Origin: Asaia bogorensis
Lineage (GTDB): Bacteria > Pseudomonadota > Alphaproteobacteria > Acetobacterales > Acetobacteraceae
Assembly: GCA_945873675.1 (NCBI GenBank)
Contig: CAMCEP010000097.1
Span: 1 to 9,193, forward strand
DNA length: 9,193 bases
Reading direction: 5' to 3'
Positions 1 to 6,218 of this stretch are shown here, piece after piece. The notes beneath the pieces are model-generated. The model made no database searches. It had not been told where the DNA came from and saw only the letters and a program-made list of their open reading frames with translations. Both the position numbers and the translations under genes were made by a program. The first letter of the stretch is position 1, and each line of letters starts with the position of its first letter.

Positions 1-1
1 C

Positions 2-133
2 GCGCTGGCCATTGCAACCGTGATGACGCTGACACTTTCCGTGGATCATCGCGTGATTGATGGCGCTTTGGCGGCGGAATTCCTGCAAGCGCTGAAGCGC
101 AATATTGAGGATCCACTGAGCTTGTTGCTTTGA
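2..133 (+). CDS. pdhC: Pyruvate dehydrogenase E2 (dihydrolipoamide acetyltransferase), C-terminal end only
   Basis: The window opens inside this gene and only the last 43 codons are present. They encode the end of the acyltransferase domain, including DHRVIDG, which matches the HxxxDG active-site motif of 2-oxoacid dehydrogenase E2 subunits; its histidine and aspartate act in transfer of the acetyl group from lipoamide to CoA. The wording after the motif (GALAAEFLQALKR, then an EDP close to the end) resembles pyruvate dehydrogenase E2 more than the succinyltransferase SucB, in which the motif is usually followed by GREAV. The gene shares one base with the next gene (TGATG), so the two are probably translationally coupled. 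The lipoyl and E1/E3-binding domains lie outside the window and cannot be assessed. Assignment to E2 is firm. The choice of the pyruvate complex is an inference supported by the lpd and lipA neighbours. Confidence 0.88.
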   Translation, partial: ALAIATVMTLTLSVDHRVIDGALAAEFLQALKRNIEDPLSLLL

Positions 134-615
134 TGGCTACTGCCTTCACGCTGCGTGATGCCACGCCGGCCGATGTGCCGGTGGTGGTGCATTTCGTGCG
201 CGCCTTGGCCGAATACGAAAAGCTGCTGCATGAGGCGAAGGGAACCGAGGCCGACTTCGCCGCAGCTCTTTTTGGCGAAACACCGCGCGCTGCTGCTATT
301 ATTGCGGAAGCGGATGGCAAGCCTGTTGGGCTGTGTGTTTGGTACCGCACCTTTTCCACCTTCACCGCGCGTCACGGCATTTGGGTGGAAGATATTTTTG
401 TGGAGCCCGCCTATCGCGGCCGTGGCATCGCGCGCGCCATCTTCAAGCGGCTGGCGCAACAGGTGAAGGCGGAAGGCGGCTCTCGCCTGGAATGGAATGT
501 GCTGGATTGGAATGAGCCCGCCATTGGTGCCTATCGCGCTATGGGTGCGCGCGGGCTTGATCAATGGACCATGCAACGCGTTGACGGCGCGGCGCTCGAT
601 CGCCTAGCCGAATAG
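133..615 (+). CDS. GNAT family N-acetyltransferase, diamine/thialysine acetyltransferase-like
   Basis: A 160-residue single-domain GNAT protein that transfers acetyl from acetyl-CoA to an amine. The acetyl-CoA pyrophosphate loop is RGRGIA at residues 95-100, preceded by the beta-4 segment VEDIFVEP (85-92). The C-terminal part has LEWNVLDWNEPA (119-130) and Y134 before MGA, the position of the general-acid tyrosine in spermidine/spermine acetyltransferase relatives. The early LAEYEKL segment (25-31) is also typical of that subgroup. The physiological acceptor cannot be told from sequence and could be a polyamine, a thialysine-type amino acid, or something else. The ATG at 133 overlaps the E2 stop codon and has no clear Shine-Dalgarno sequence, so termination-reinitiation is likely. 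A TTG at 130 is possible but less attractive. It sits between the E2 and E3 genes of the dehydrogenase complex without being a known subunit. Confidence 0.85.
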   Translation: MATAFTLRDATPADVPVVVHFVRALAEYEKLLHEAKGTEADFAAALFGETPRAAAIIAEADGKPVGLCVWYRTFSTFTARHGIWVEDIFVEPAYRGRGIARAIFKRLAQQVKAEGGSRLEWNVLDWNEPAIGAYRAMGARGLDQWTMQRVDGAALDRLAE

Positions 616-624
616 AGGAAGGAG
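614..624 (+). promoter_or_regulatory. Strong ribosome binding site of lpdA
   Basis: The purine-rich run AGAGGAAGGAG overlaps the GNAT stop codon (TAG at 613-615) and ends 8 bases before the lpdA ATG. Of the genes in this operon only lpdA has such a clear Shine-Dalgarno sequence, which suggests it is translated independently and perhaps more strongly than its neighbours. Confidence 0.7.
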
Positions 625-632
625 CCTGAGAC

Positions 633-2027
633 ATGGCTGAGGCATTTGACCTGGTGGTGGTGGGCGGTGGGCCTGGCGGCTATGTCGCGGCCATTCGCGC
701 GAGCCAATTGAAGATGAAGGTCGCGCTGGTGGAGCGCGAAAACCTTGGCGGCATTTGCCTAAATTGGGGCTGCATCCCAACCAAAGCACTGCTGCGCGCT
801 TCCGAGATCAATCATTTGCTGCATAGCCTGGATGCTTATGGCTTCGCCGCTGACAATATCCGTTTTGATTTTGCGAAAGTGGTGAAGCGGTCGCGCAGCG
901 TGGCGGGGCAGCTTTCGGGCGGCGTCAAGCATTTGCTACGCAAGAACAAGGTCACGGTGTTTGATGGGCACGCCAAGCTTGCGGGCGCCGGCAAGGTTGC
1001 GGTGAGCAAGGATGGCAAGCCGGTCGCGGAGCTGGTCGCCAAGCACATTATTTTGGCGACTGGCGCGCGGGCGCGTGTGCTGCCGGGGATTGAACCCGAT
1101 GGCAAGCTGATTTGGTCCTACCGCGAAGCCATGACAGCACCTGCTTTGCCGAAGCGGCTGATTGTGATCGGGTCCGGTGCCATCGGGTCTGAATTCGCGT
1201 CCTTCTATCGCAATATGGGGTCCGAAGTGACGCTCATTGAAGCGATGGATCGCATTCTGCCGGTCGAGGACGCGGAGGTTTCTGCCTTTGTGCATAAGGC
1301 ATTTGAAAAACAGGGCATGAAGGTGCTGGTGGGTGCCAAGCTGCAAGGCGTGCGCAAGGAAGGCGACGCGATTGCCGCGATTGTGGAAGCCGGCGGCAAG
1401 GTAACCGAGATCAAGGCGGATCGGCTGATCAGCGCCGTTGGCATTGTCGGCAATGTCGAAGACCTTGGGCTTGAGGGTACGAAGATTCAGGTGGACCGCA
1501 CCCATATCCTGACCGATGCTTTTGGTCGTACTGCGGAGCCCGGCATTTACGCCATTGGCGACCTGACTGGCCCGCCCTGGTTGGCGCATAAGGCATCGCA
1601 TGAGGGGATCATTTGCGTTGAAGCCATTGCCGGGCTGCATCCGCATGCCATGGATACGCTGAATATTCCGGGCTGCACCTATTGCCGGCCGCAAGTGGCC
1701 TCGGTTGGGCTGACAGAAGCCGCGGCCAAGGCCCGCGGGCATGAGGTGAAGGTTGGACGCTTCCCCTTCATCGGTAATGGCAAGGCGATTGCGATGGGTG
1801 AGCCGGAAGGCTTCGTGAAGACGGTGTTTGACGCCAAGACGGGCGCTTTGCTCGGCGCCCATATGGTGGGGCCGGAGGTCACGGAAATGATCCAAGGCTA
1901 CGGCATCGCCCGCACTTTGGAGACAACCGAGGTTGAATTGATGCACACCGTCTTCCCGCATCCCACGGTTTCGGAGGCCATGCATGAAAGCGTGCTTGAT
2001 GCTTACGGCCGGGTGATCCACATCTAG
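633..2027 (+). CDS. lpdA: Dihydrolipoyl dehydrogenase (E3)
   Basis: A 464-residue FAD-dependent pyridine nucleotide-disulfide oxidoreductase of normal family length. It re-oxidises dihydrolipoamide on E2 and passes electrons through FAD to NAD+. The N-terminal FAD-binding loop is GGGPGG (11-16). The redox-active disulfide is C42 and C47 in GGICLNWGCIPTK. A second FAD contact region is ATGAR (142-146), and the NAD-binding loop is GSGAIG (180-185). The C-terminal dimerisation domain contains HPTVSE, with H443 and E448 forming the family's catalytic dyad. The CLNWGC version of the redox motif and the gene order suggest the pyruvate complex copy of an alphaproteobacterium, although E3 can be shared with other complexes. 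The start at 633 is supported by the adjacent ribosome binding site. It is cytoplasmic. Confidence 0.97.
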   Translation: MAEAFDLVVVGGGPGGYVAAIRASQLKMKVALVERENLGGICLNWGCIPTKALLRASEINHLLHSLDAYGFAADNIRFDFAKVVKRSRSVAGQLSGGVKHLLRKNKVTVFDGHAKLAGAGKVAVSKDGKPVAELVAKHIILATGARARVLPGIEPDGKLIWSYREAMTAPALPKRLIVIGSGAIGSEFASFYRNMGSEVTLIEAMDRILPVEDAEVSAFVHKAFEKQGMKVLVGAKLQGVRKEGDAIAAIVEAGGKVTEIKADRLISAVGIVGNVEDLGLEGTKIQVDRTHILTDAFGRTAEPGIYAIGDLTGPPWLAHKASHEGIICVEAIAGLHPHAMDTLNIPGCTYCRPQVASVGLTEAAAKARGHEVKVGRFPFIGNGKAIAMGEPEGFVKTVFDAKTGALLGAHMVGPEVTEMIQGYGIARTLETTEVELMHTVFPHPTVSEAMHESVLDAYGRVIHI

Positions 2028-2034
2028 GCGCATT

Positions 2035-3012
2035 ATGGCTCCGACTCGCATTGAAATTGACCATCGCGCCGCCAAGACGGGTGCCGAAAGGCATCCGGAA
2101 AAGGCGCATCGCCCGGACAACCCCATCCAGCGCAAACCCGCCTGGATCCGGGTAAAGGCGCCGACGCATCCGGTTTATCTGGAAACCCGCGCCCTAATGC
2201 GGGAAAAGAAACTGGTCACGGTATGCGAAGAAGCGGCCTGCCCGAATATCGGCGAATGCTGGTCTCAGCGCCACGCCACCATGATGATCATGGGTGAGAC
2301 CTGCACCCGCGCCTGTTCCTTCTGCAATGTCGCGACCGGCATTCCAAAGCCCCTGGATACGGATGAACCGCGCCGCGTGGCGGAAGCCGTGGCAACCCTT
2401 GGGTTGCGCCATGTGGTGATTACCAGCGTGGATCGTGATGATCTGGCAGATGGTGGTGCGGCGCATTTCGCCGAAACCATTCGCGCCATTCGCGCGGCCG
2501 CCCCTGGTACGACGATTGAAGTGCTGACGCCTGATTTCCTGCGCAAGGATGGCGCTTTGGAAGTGGTGGTGGCGGCGCGGCCGGACGTGTTCAACCATAA
2601 TCTGGAAACGGTGCCGGCGCTTTATCCCAGCATTCGGCCAGGGGCGCGGTATTATCATTCTCTGCGGTTGCTGGATCGTGTGAAGCAGCTTGATCCTTCC
2701 ATCTTTACCAAATCCGGCATCATGGTCGGGCTTGGCGAAAAGCGCATTGAGGTGCTGCAAGTGATGGATGATCTGCGGTCTGCCGAGGTGGATTTCCTGA
2801 CCATCGGCCAATACCTGCAGCCCTCGGTGAAGCATGCCGCCGTTGATCGGTTTGTGACGCCCGACGAGTTTGAGGATTACGCCAAGGCCGCGCGCGGCAA
2901 GGGTTTTCTGTTGGTATCAGCCACACCTTTGACCCGTTCTTCCTATCACGCGGATCGAGACTTCGCAGCGCTCAGTGCCGCGCGCAACGCGCAGCTGGCC
3001 GCGCAAGGCTGA
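2035..3012 (+). CDS. lipA: Lipoyl synthase (radical SAM)
   Basis: A 325-residue radical SAM enzyme that inserts two sulfur atoms into protein-bound octanoyl chains to make the lipoyl cofactor of E2 and related proteins. The LipA-specific auxiliary 4Fe-4S cluster is bound by C64, C69 and C75 (CEEAACPNIGEC), and its serine ligand comes from the C-terminal RSSYHAD segment (301-307). The radical SAM cluster is bound by the CxxxCxxC triad C90, C94 and C97. All expected ligands are present, so the enzyme should be active. The first 35 or so residues are polar and variable, as is usual. The ATG lies 7 bases after the lpdA stop with only a poor Shine-Dalgarno (TAGGCG), which fits coupled translation. 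Supply of the lipoyl group next to its main carrier and its reductase makes functional sense. Confidence 0.97.
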   Translation: MAPTRIEIDHRAAKTGAERHPEKAHRPDNPIQRKPAWIRVKAPTHPVYLETRALMREKKLVTVCEEAACPNIGECWSQRHATMMIMGETCTRACSFCNVATGIPKPLDTDEPRRVAEAVATLGLRHVVITSVDRDDLADGGAAHFAETIRAIRAAAPGTTIEVLTPDFLRKDGALEVVVAARPDVFNHNLETVPALYPSIRPGARYYHSLRLLDRVKQLDPSIFTKSGIMVGLGEKRIEVLQVMDDLRSAEVDFLTIGQYLQPSVKHAAVDRFVTPDEFEDYAKAARGKGFLLVSATPLTRSSYHADRDFAALSAARNAQLAAQG

Positions 3013-3013
3013 T

Positions 3014-3481
3014 ATGCCAACACATGCGGAAAAAAAAGTGCTCCGTTATTCGCAGGAGCAGCTTTTCGACATGGTGGCGGATGTGGCGCGCTATCCGGAA
3101 TTCCTGCCCTGGTGTGTCGGCGCGCGGGTGCTCAGCCGGGATGAACAATTGCTGGTGGCGGATTTGACGATTGGCTTTCGCATGTTTCGCGAAACCTTCA
3201 GATCACGCGTGGGCTTGAACAAGCCTGACCATATTCACGTGACCTATGAAAACGGCCCCTTCCGCTATTTGAACAATCACTGGCGCTTCACGCCGGTGGC
3301 CGGCGGGACGGAAGTAGATTTCTTTGTGGATTTCGAATTCCGCAGCCGAATCCTGCAAGTTGCGATTGGCGTGGTGTTCAATGAAGCGGTGCGGTTGATG
3401 GTGCGCGCGTTTGAACGGCGCGCGCTGCATCTTTATGGGCGGCCGGGCACGGCTGGCATTGGCAAGCCGGCCTCGGCCTGA
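3014..3481 (+). CDS. START-fold RatA/COQ10 family protein, probable ubiquinone-binding protein
   Basis: A 155-residue protein of the polyketide cyclase/START lipid-binding fold. Near the N-terminus it has DVARYPEFLPWC (23-34), the hallmark segment of the COQ10/RatA family. The central part contains strand-forming stretches (VADLTIGF, IHVTYENGPF, EVDFFVDFEF), and the protein closes with a long amphipathic helix ending in ERRALHLYG. Annotation pipelines often call such proteins RatA toxin because E. coli RatA was reported to block 70S ribosome assembly. Mitochondrial and alphaproteobacterial relatives are thought to bind coenzyme Q and support respiration, and I favour that role here. No RatB-like partner is visible downstream. 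The ATG begins one base after the lipA stop and lacks a good ribosome binding site, so it is likely coupled to lipA. A start at 2975, inside lipA, is open in frame but adds non-family sequence. Confidence 0.87.
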   Translation: MPTHAEKKVLRYSQEQLFDMVADVARYPEFLPWCVGARVLSRDEQLLVADLTIGFRMFRETFRSRVGLNKPDHIHVTYENGPFRYLNNHWRFTPVAGGTEVDFFVDFEFRSRILQVAIGVVFNEAVRLMVRAFERRALHLYGRPGTAGIGKPASA

Positions 3482-3488
3482 TCCGGTC

Positions 3489-4457
3489 CTATTGCAGCTT
3501 GATGTTGCGCGCCTGGATCATGTTGCGCCACTTCGCGTTTTCTGCTGCGAAATAAGCCGGCCATTCCGCAGTACTGCCGACGGTTGGCACCACGGCAAGC
3601 GCGCTCAGGCGTTCGCGCGTATCGGGCGCTTCCATCGCGGCTTTGGTGAGTGCGTGCATGCGCGCCTGGATATCGGCGGGCATGCCGGCTGGTGCTTGCA
3701 GGGCGATGTGCTCCACCACCTCCACGCCTGGGAAGCCTTGTTCGGCGAAGGTAGGGATTTCGGGCGTCAGCGGGCTTCTTTCCTTGGTGGCCACCGCCAA
3801 AGCGCGCAGCGAGCCAGAACGGATATGCGGCAAAATGCCTGACGCAGCCTGGAAAACCATCGGTGTTTCATTGGCAAGCACCGCCTGCACCGCCGGCGCG
3901 CCGCCGCGATAGCCAACATCCTGGATGGTGAGCCGCGCTTCCTGCAAGAACAGCTCGGTCGCGAGATGCGTGGAAGACCCGGTACCGGAATTGGCATAGG
4001 TCAGGTTGCTGTTCGGCCGGCGCGCGATTTCCACATATTCCGCAAGCGTGCGCGCGGGGAAGCTTGGATTGACCACCATAATGATCGGCATGGAAGCAAT
4101 CAGCCCAATGCCGATGAAATCCTTTTCATTGTCATAGGGCAGCGGCATCAGATGCGGCGCCATGGCATAGGTGCTGACGGTGCTGACCAGCATGGTATAG
4201 CCATCAGGCCGTGCGCGCGCGACGCTATTGAAGCCGATCGTGCCATTGGCGCCGGTGCGGTTATCCACCACGAAGCTGCGGCCTGTATCGGTGGAAAGCT
4301 TCTGCGCCAGAATGCGCGCTACCGCATCGGTGGACCCGCCCGCAGCCCAAGGCACCACCAGCGTGACAGGGCGGCTTGGCCAGGCATCCTGAGCACGCGC
4401 GACGGCGGGCAGCAGCGCAGGGGCAGCAAGCAGGGCCAATTGGCGACGAGAGATCAT
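3489..4457 (-). CDS. Bug/TctC family tripartite tricarboxylate transporter substrate-binding protein
   Basis: A 322-residue periplasmic binding protein of normal Bug-family length. The N-terminus MISRRQLALL, a hydrophobic stretch and ARA-QD form a signal peptide with probable cleavage after residue 22. The paired arginines in SRRQLAL would also allow Tat export. The mature protein starts with the family signature WPSRP (26-30), a beta strand, and AAGGSTD (38-44), whose GG and aspartate belong to the ligand loop that holds the carboxylate of the solute. Further family markers are PDGYT, YANSGTGSSTH and YRGGAPAVQA. Bug proteins feed TctA/TctB-type membrane subunits, but none lie in this window. 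The start at 4457 is set by an AGGAGG site just upstream; the frame stays open further upstream but that extension would run through the ribosome binding site and the promoter region. The ligand cannot be predicted beyond a likely organic acid. Confidence 0.93.
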   Translation of the reverse strand: MISRRQLALLAAPALLPAVARAQDAWPSRPVTLVVPWAAGGSTDAVARILAQKLSTDTGRSFVVDNRTGANGTIGFNSVARARPDGYTMLVSTVSTYAMAPHLMPLPYDNEKDFIGIGLIASMPIIMVVNPSFPARTLAEYVEIARRPNSNLTYANSGTGSSTHLATELFLQEARLTIQDVGYRGGAPAVQAVLANETPMVFQAASGILPHIRSGSLRALAVATKERSPLTPEIPTFAEQGFPGVEVVEHIALQAPAGMPADIQARMHALTKAAMEAPDTRERLSALAVVPTVGSTAEWPAYFAAENAKWRNMIQARNIKLQ

Positions 4458-4462
4458 CGTTT

Positions 4463-4468
4463 CCTCCT
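4463..4468 (-). promoter_or_regulatory. Ribosome binding site deciding the start of the first Bug gene
   Basis: On the - strand this reads AGGAGG, extended to AGAGGAGGAAA, and lies 5 bases before the ATG at 4457. It decides the start codon, because the same frame is open for a further 66 codons upstream. Confidence 0.8.
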
Positions 4469-4533
4469 CTGAGAATCTTTCGCATTCAATAGTGTCGCGC
4501 ACCGGTAGAAGGCAAGCAGGTTTTGTTGCGCGA

Positions 4534-4551
4534 TGGCGCTTTTTTGGCGCC
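4534..4551. repeat. Short inverted and direct repeat around a T-tract in the divergent region
   Basis: GGCGC (4535-4539) and GCGCC (4547-4551) form a 5-base inverted repeat around a mostly T loop. The same stretch also holds TGGCGC twice (4534-4539 and 4545-4550), 11 bases apart, about one helical turn. Either arrangement could be an operator for a regulator controlling both divergent genes, or simply chance in GC-rich sequence. Confidence 0.3.
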
Positions 4552-4607
4552 GCGAATTTTCTTGCCATCAGGGTCAGACTGGCGAAGACTAATGCCTCCC
4601 CAAGTGC

Positions 4608-4612
4608 AGGAG
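4608..4612 (+). promoter_or_regulatory. Ribosome binding site of the amidohydrolase gene
   Basis: AGGAG lies 7 bases before the ATG at 4620. It supports translation from this upstream start rather than from the ATG at 4779, which would give a Tat signal peptide of ordinary length but has its purine run (AAGGAA) directly abutting the start codon. Confidence 0.65.
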
Positions 4613-4619
4613 ACGGGAT

Positions 4620-6119
4620 ATGGGCGGGTTTCTGACAGATGATGATCTGAACCAATTGCAGCCGGCGGATGAGGTGATGTTCCCCTCTCCCATACCGACG
4701 CAGGTGGTTTCATCAGATGAATTCTGGCCGATGCCGCAGACCGAAAAACAAAAGGCGGTTGAAGCGCGCATCAAGGAAATGGCGGATGAAATCGGTGCCA
4801 AGCAAGGCCTGGGGCGGCGGCGCTTTTTGCAAACCGCATCCGGTATGGCGGCTGCCTTCCTTGCCATGAATGAAGTCCATGGCCCGCTTTATGCGGTAAG
4901 CCGTGCAGAGGCGCAGCAGCCGGATGCAGCGGCAGCGCGTGCTGCAGCGCTGAAGGACCAATTCATCATGGATGTGCATACGCATTTCCTGCGCCCTGAT
5001 ACACGCATCATGACCTTTGTGAATGCACGCCGCGCAGTGGGGCGGGCAGGGTGGAATCCTGATTTGGTCGGCAAGGAACAAACCATTCAGGATTTGATGG
5101 AAGCAAGCTGGTTCAAGGAAGTGTTTCTTGATTCGGATACCAAGGTGGCGCTGATCAGCGGCGCGCCTTCTGAAGAACCGATTGACTGGTTCCTGACCAA
5201 TGACATGAAGTTCGATGCTCGCAAGCGCGTGAATGACGCTGCCGGCACCAAACGCGTTTTGTCGCACGCCATTTTCACGCCCGGTCGGCCAGGCTGGATG
5301 GATGAGGTGGAGCGTGCCATCGAACAGCTCAAGCCCGATAGCTTCAAGGGCTATACGATTGGCGACAATACCAACAAGCATCTGGCCATCCACCCATGGC
5401 GGATGGATGATGAAAAGCTGCTTTATCCTTTCTATGAACGGCTGCTGAAGGCTGGCATCAATACAGTCTGCGTGCATAAGGGGCTTTTCCCGCAGCAAGT
5501 GACGCAGCAATTTCCGCATCTGCTGCCCTTTGCCGGCGTGGATGATGTTGGAAAGGCGGCGAAGGATTGGCCGCAGATCAATTTTGTTATCTACCATTCC
5601 GCCTATCGCTGGACGGGTGGTGGCGGTGCTGGCATGGGCGTGGAGCAATTCGCGCGCACGGGCCGCGTGGATTGGACCACGGATCTGTCAGAAATTCCGG
5701 CGAAATATGGTGTCACGAATGTCTATGGTGATCTTGGCCAAATCTTCGCGCAGACAACGGTGATTGAACCCGGGCTTTGCGCCGCGCTGATGGGTACACT
5801 CATTCGCGGCCTGGGCGCGGATCACGTGGTCTGGGGCACGGATGCGATCTGGACGGGTTCGCCACAGTGGCAGATTGAGGCGCTGCGGCGGTTGGAAATT
5901 CCTGAGGATATGCAGCGCCGCCATGGTTTCGCGCCGCTTGGTGCTGCCGATGGGCCGGTGAAGACTGCGATTTTCGGCGGCAATTCAGCGAAAATGTATC
6001 GTTATGATCAGCGCCGTGCGGGGCTTGATGGTGATGGCGTGGCGCGCGTGAAAGCGCAATACGCTGCCGCTGGCGGCAATCGCAGCAACAAGGCCTATGG
6101 CTATGTGCTGGCGGGATAG
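4620..6119 (+). CDS. Tat-exported metal-dependent amidohydrolase (Amidohydro_2 type)
   Basis: A 499-residue TIM-barrel hydrolase. Residues 1-64 are a polar leader rich in Asp, Gln and Pro. They are followed by a twin-arginine signal, GRRRFLQTASG (65-75), and a hydrophobic stretch up to about residue 82, so export to the periplasm or anchoring in the inner membrane is expected. The catalytic domain begins near residue 115 with DVHTHF, giving metal ligands H120 and H122. Later candidates are H286 in VCVHKG, H326 in YHSAYRW and D408 in WGTDAIW. This is the usual HxH, His, His, Asp set of the PF04909 group, which includes decarboxylases as well as hydrolases, so the reaction cannot be fixed. A ribosome binding site supports the start at 4620. 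It is divergent from one Bug gene and 99 bases upstream of another, suggesting action on a compound taken up by this cluster. Confidence 0.88.
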   Translation: MGGFLTDDDLNQLQPADEVMFPSPIPTQVVSSDEFWPMPQTEKQKAVEARIKEMADEIGAKQGLGRRRFLQTASGMAAAFLAMNEVHGPLYAVSRAEAQQPDAAAARAAALKDQFIMDVHTHFLRPDTRIMTFVNARRAVGRAGWNPDLVGKEQTIQDLMEASWFKEVFLDSDTKVALISGAPSEEPIDWFLTNDMKFDARKRVNDAAGTKRVLSHAIFTPGRPGWMDEVERAIEQLKPDSFKGYTIGDNTNKHLAIHPWRMDDEKLLYPFYERLLKAGINTVCVHKGLFPQQVTQQFPHLLPFAGVDDVGKAAKDWPQINFVIYHSAYRWTGGGGAGMGVEQFARTGRVDWTTDLSEIPAKYGVTNVYGDLGQIFAQTTVIEPGLCAALMGTLIRGLGADHVVWGTDAIWTGSPQWQIEALRRLEIPEDMQRRHGFAPLGAADGPVKTAIFGGNSAKMYRYDQRRAGLDGDGVARVKAQYAAAGGNRSNKAYGYVLAG

Positions 6120-6166
6120 GCCCTTGCCCTGACGCTGGCTTTGCCCTTTCCTTACCCGCAAGAAGA

Positions 6167-6195
6167 TTGGTTCGCACGCATATGGCGCAAACCAA
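6167..6195 (+). other. Possible intercistronic hairpin ahead of the second Bug gene
   Basis: TTGGTT (6167-6172) pairs with AACCAA (6190-6195), and after a two-base bulge CGC (6173-6175) pairs with GCG (6185-6187), leaving a 9-base loop. No T-run follows, so it is not a terminator. It ends 5 bases before the Shine-Dalgarno of the Bug gene and could stabilise the downstream message, as is common for binding-protein genes, or could be chance. The rest of the 99-base gap shows no clear promoter. Confidence 0.3.
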
Positions 6196-6200
6196 AGCTT

Positions 6201-6210
6201 AGGGAAGGAG
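6201..6210 (+). promoter_or_regulatory. Strong ribosome binding site of the second Bug gene
   Basis: AGGGAAGGAG ends 8 bases before the ATG at 6219 and fixes the start. The frame is open upstream to about 6141, but the extension would encode a charged, aromatic leader in front of the signal peptide. Confidence 0.8.
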
Positions 6211-6218
6211 AAGCGGTG

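Larger units (their letters stand above)
4458..4619. promoter_or_regulatory. Divergent intergenic promoter region
   Basis: These 162 bases separate the divergent Bug and amidohydrolase genes and must carry a promoter for each. A weak - strand candidate is TTGCCT (plus-strand positions 4510-4515), an 18-base spacer and TATTGA (4486-4491). For the + strand a TTGCCA at 4562-4567 and a TAAT at 4590-4593 are visible, but their spacing is too long to be convincing. A GC-rich hairpin or repeat lies in the middle and is listed separately. No regulator gene adjoins the region. Confidence 0.5.

Noticed and set aside
936..2135. A 399-codon open frame on the - strand opposite lpdA and the start of lipA
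   Set aside because: It lies antisense to two genes with complete active-site motifs, has a His/Arg/Asn-rich composition with no recognisable domain, and is the expected shadow of GC-biased codon use.
3014..3481. Toxin-antitoxin module based on RatA-family membership
   Set aside because: There is no partner gene, the context is lipoate metabolism, and the family in alphaproteobacteria is better explained as COQ10-like.
3502..3528. Direct repeat ATGTTGCGC, two copies 18 bases apart
   Set aside because: It falls in the coding end of the first Bug gene and reflects the repeated residues RNM/RNI; no sign of a site or mobile-element end.
3411..3842. A + strand open frame of 143 codons overlapping the end of the RatA/COQ10 gene and antisense to the Bug gene
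   Set aside because: It has no ribosome binding site or family motif and is a shadow of the - strand Bug gene.
4713..5648. A 311-codon open frame on the - strand opposite the amidohydrolase
   Set aside because: Its composition is typical of an antisense shadow (rich in His, Arg and Ile), it has no motif or ribosome binding site, and the + strand gene explains the sequence.
6182..6202. Mini-ORF of six codons (MAQTKA) ending in the Shine-Dalgarno of the second Bug gene, a possible leader peptide
   Set aside because: It has no ribosome binding site, no run of regulatory codons and no terminator or anti-terminator structure; a chance ATG is the simpler explanation.
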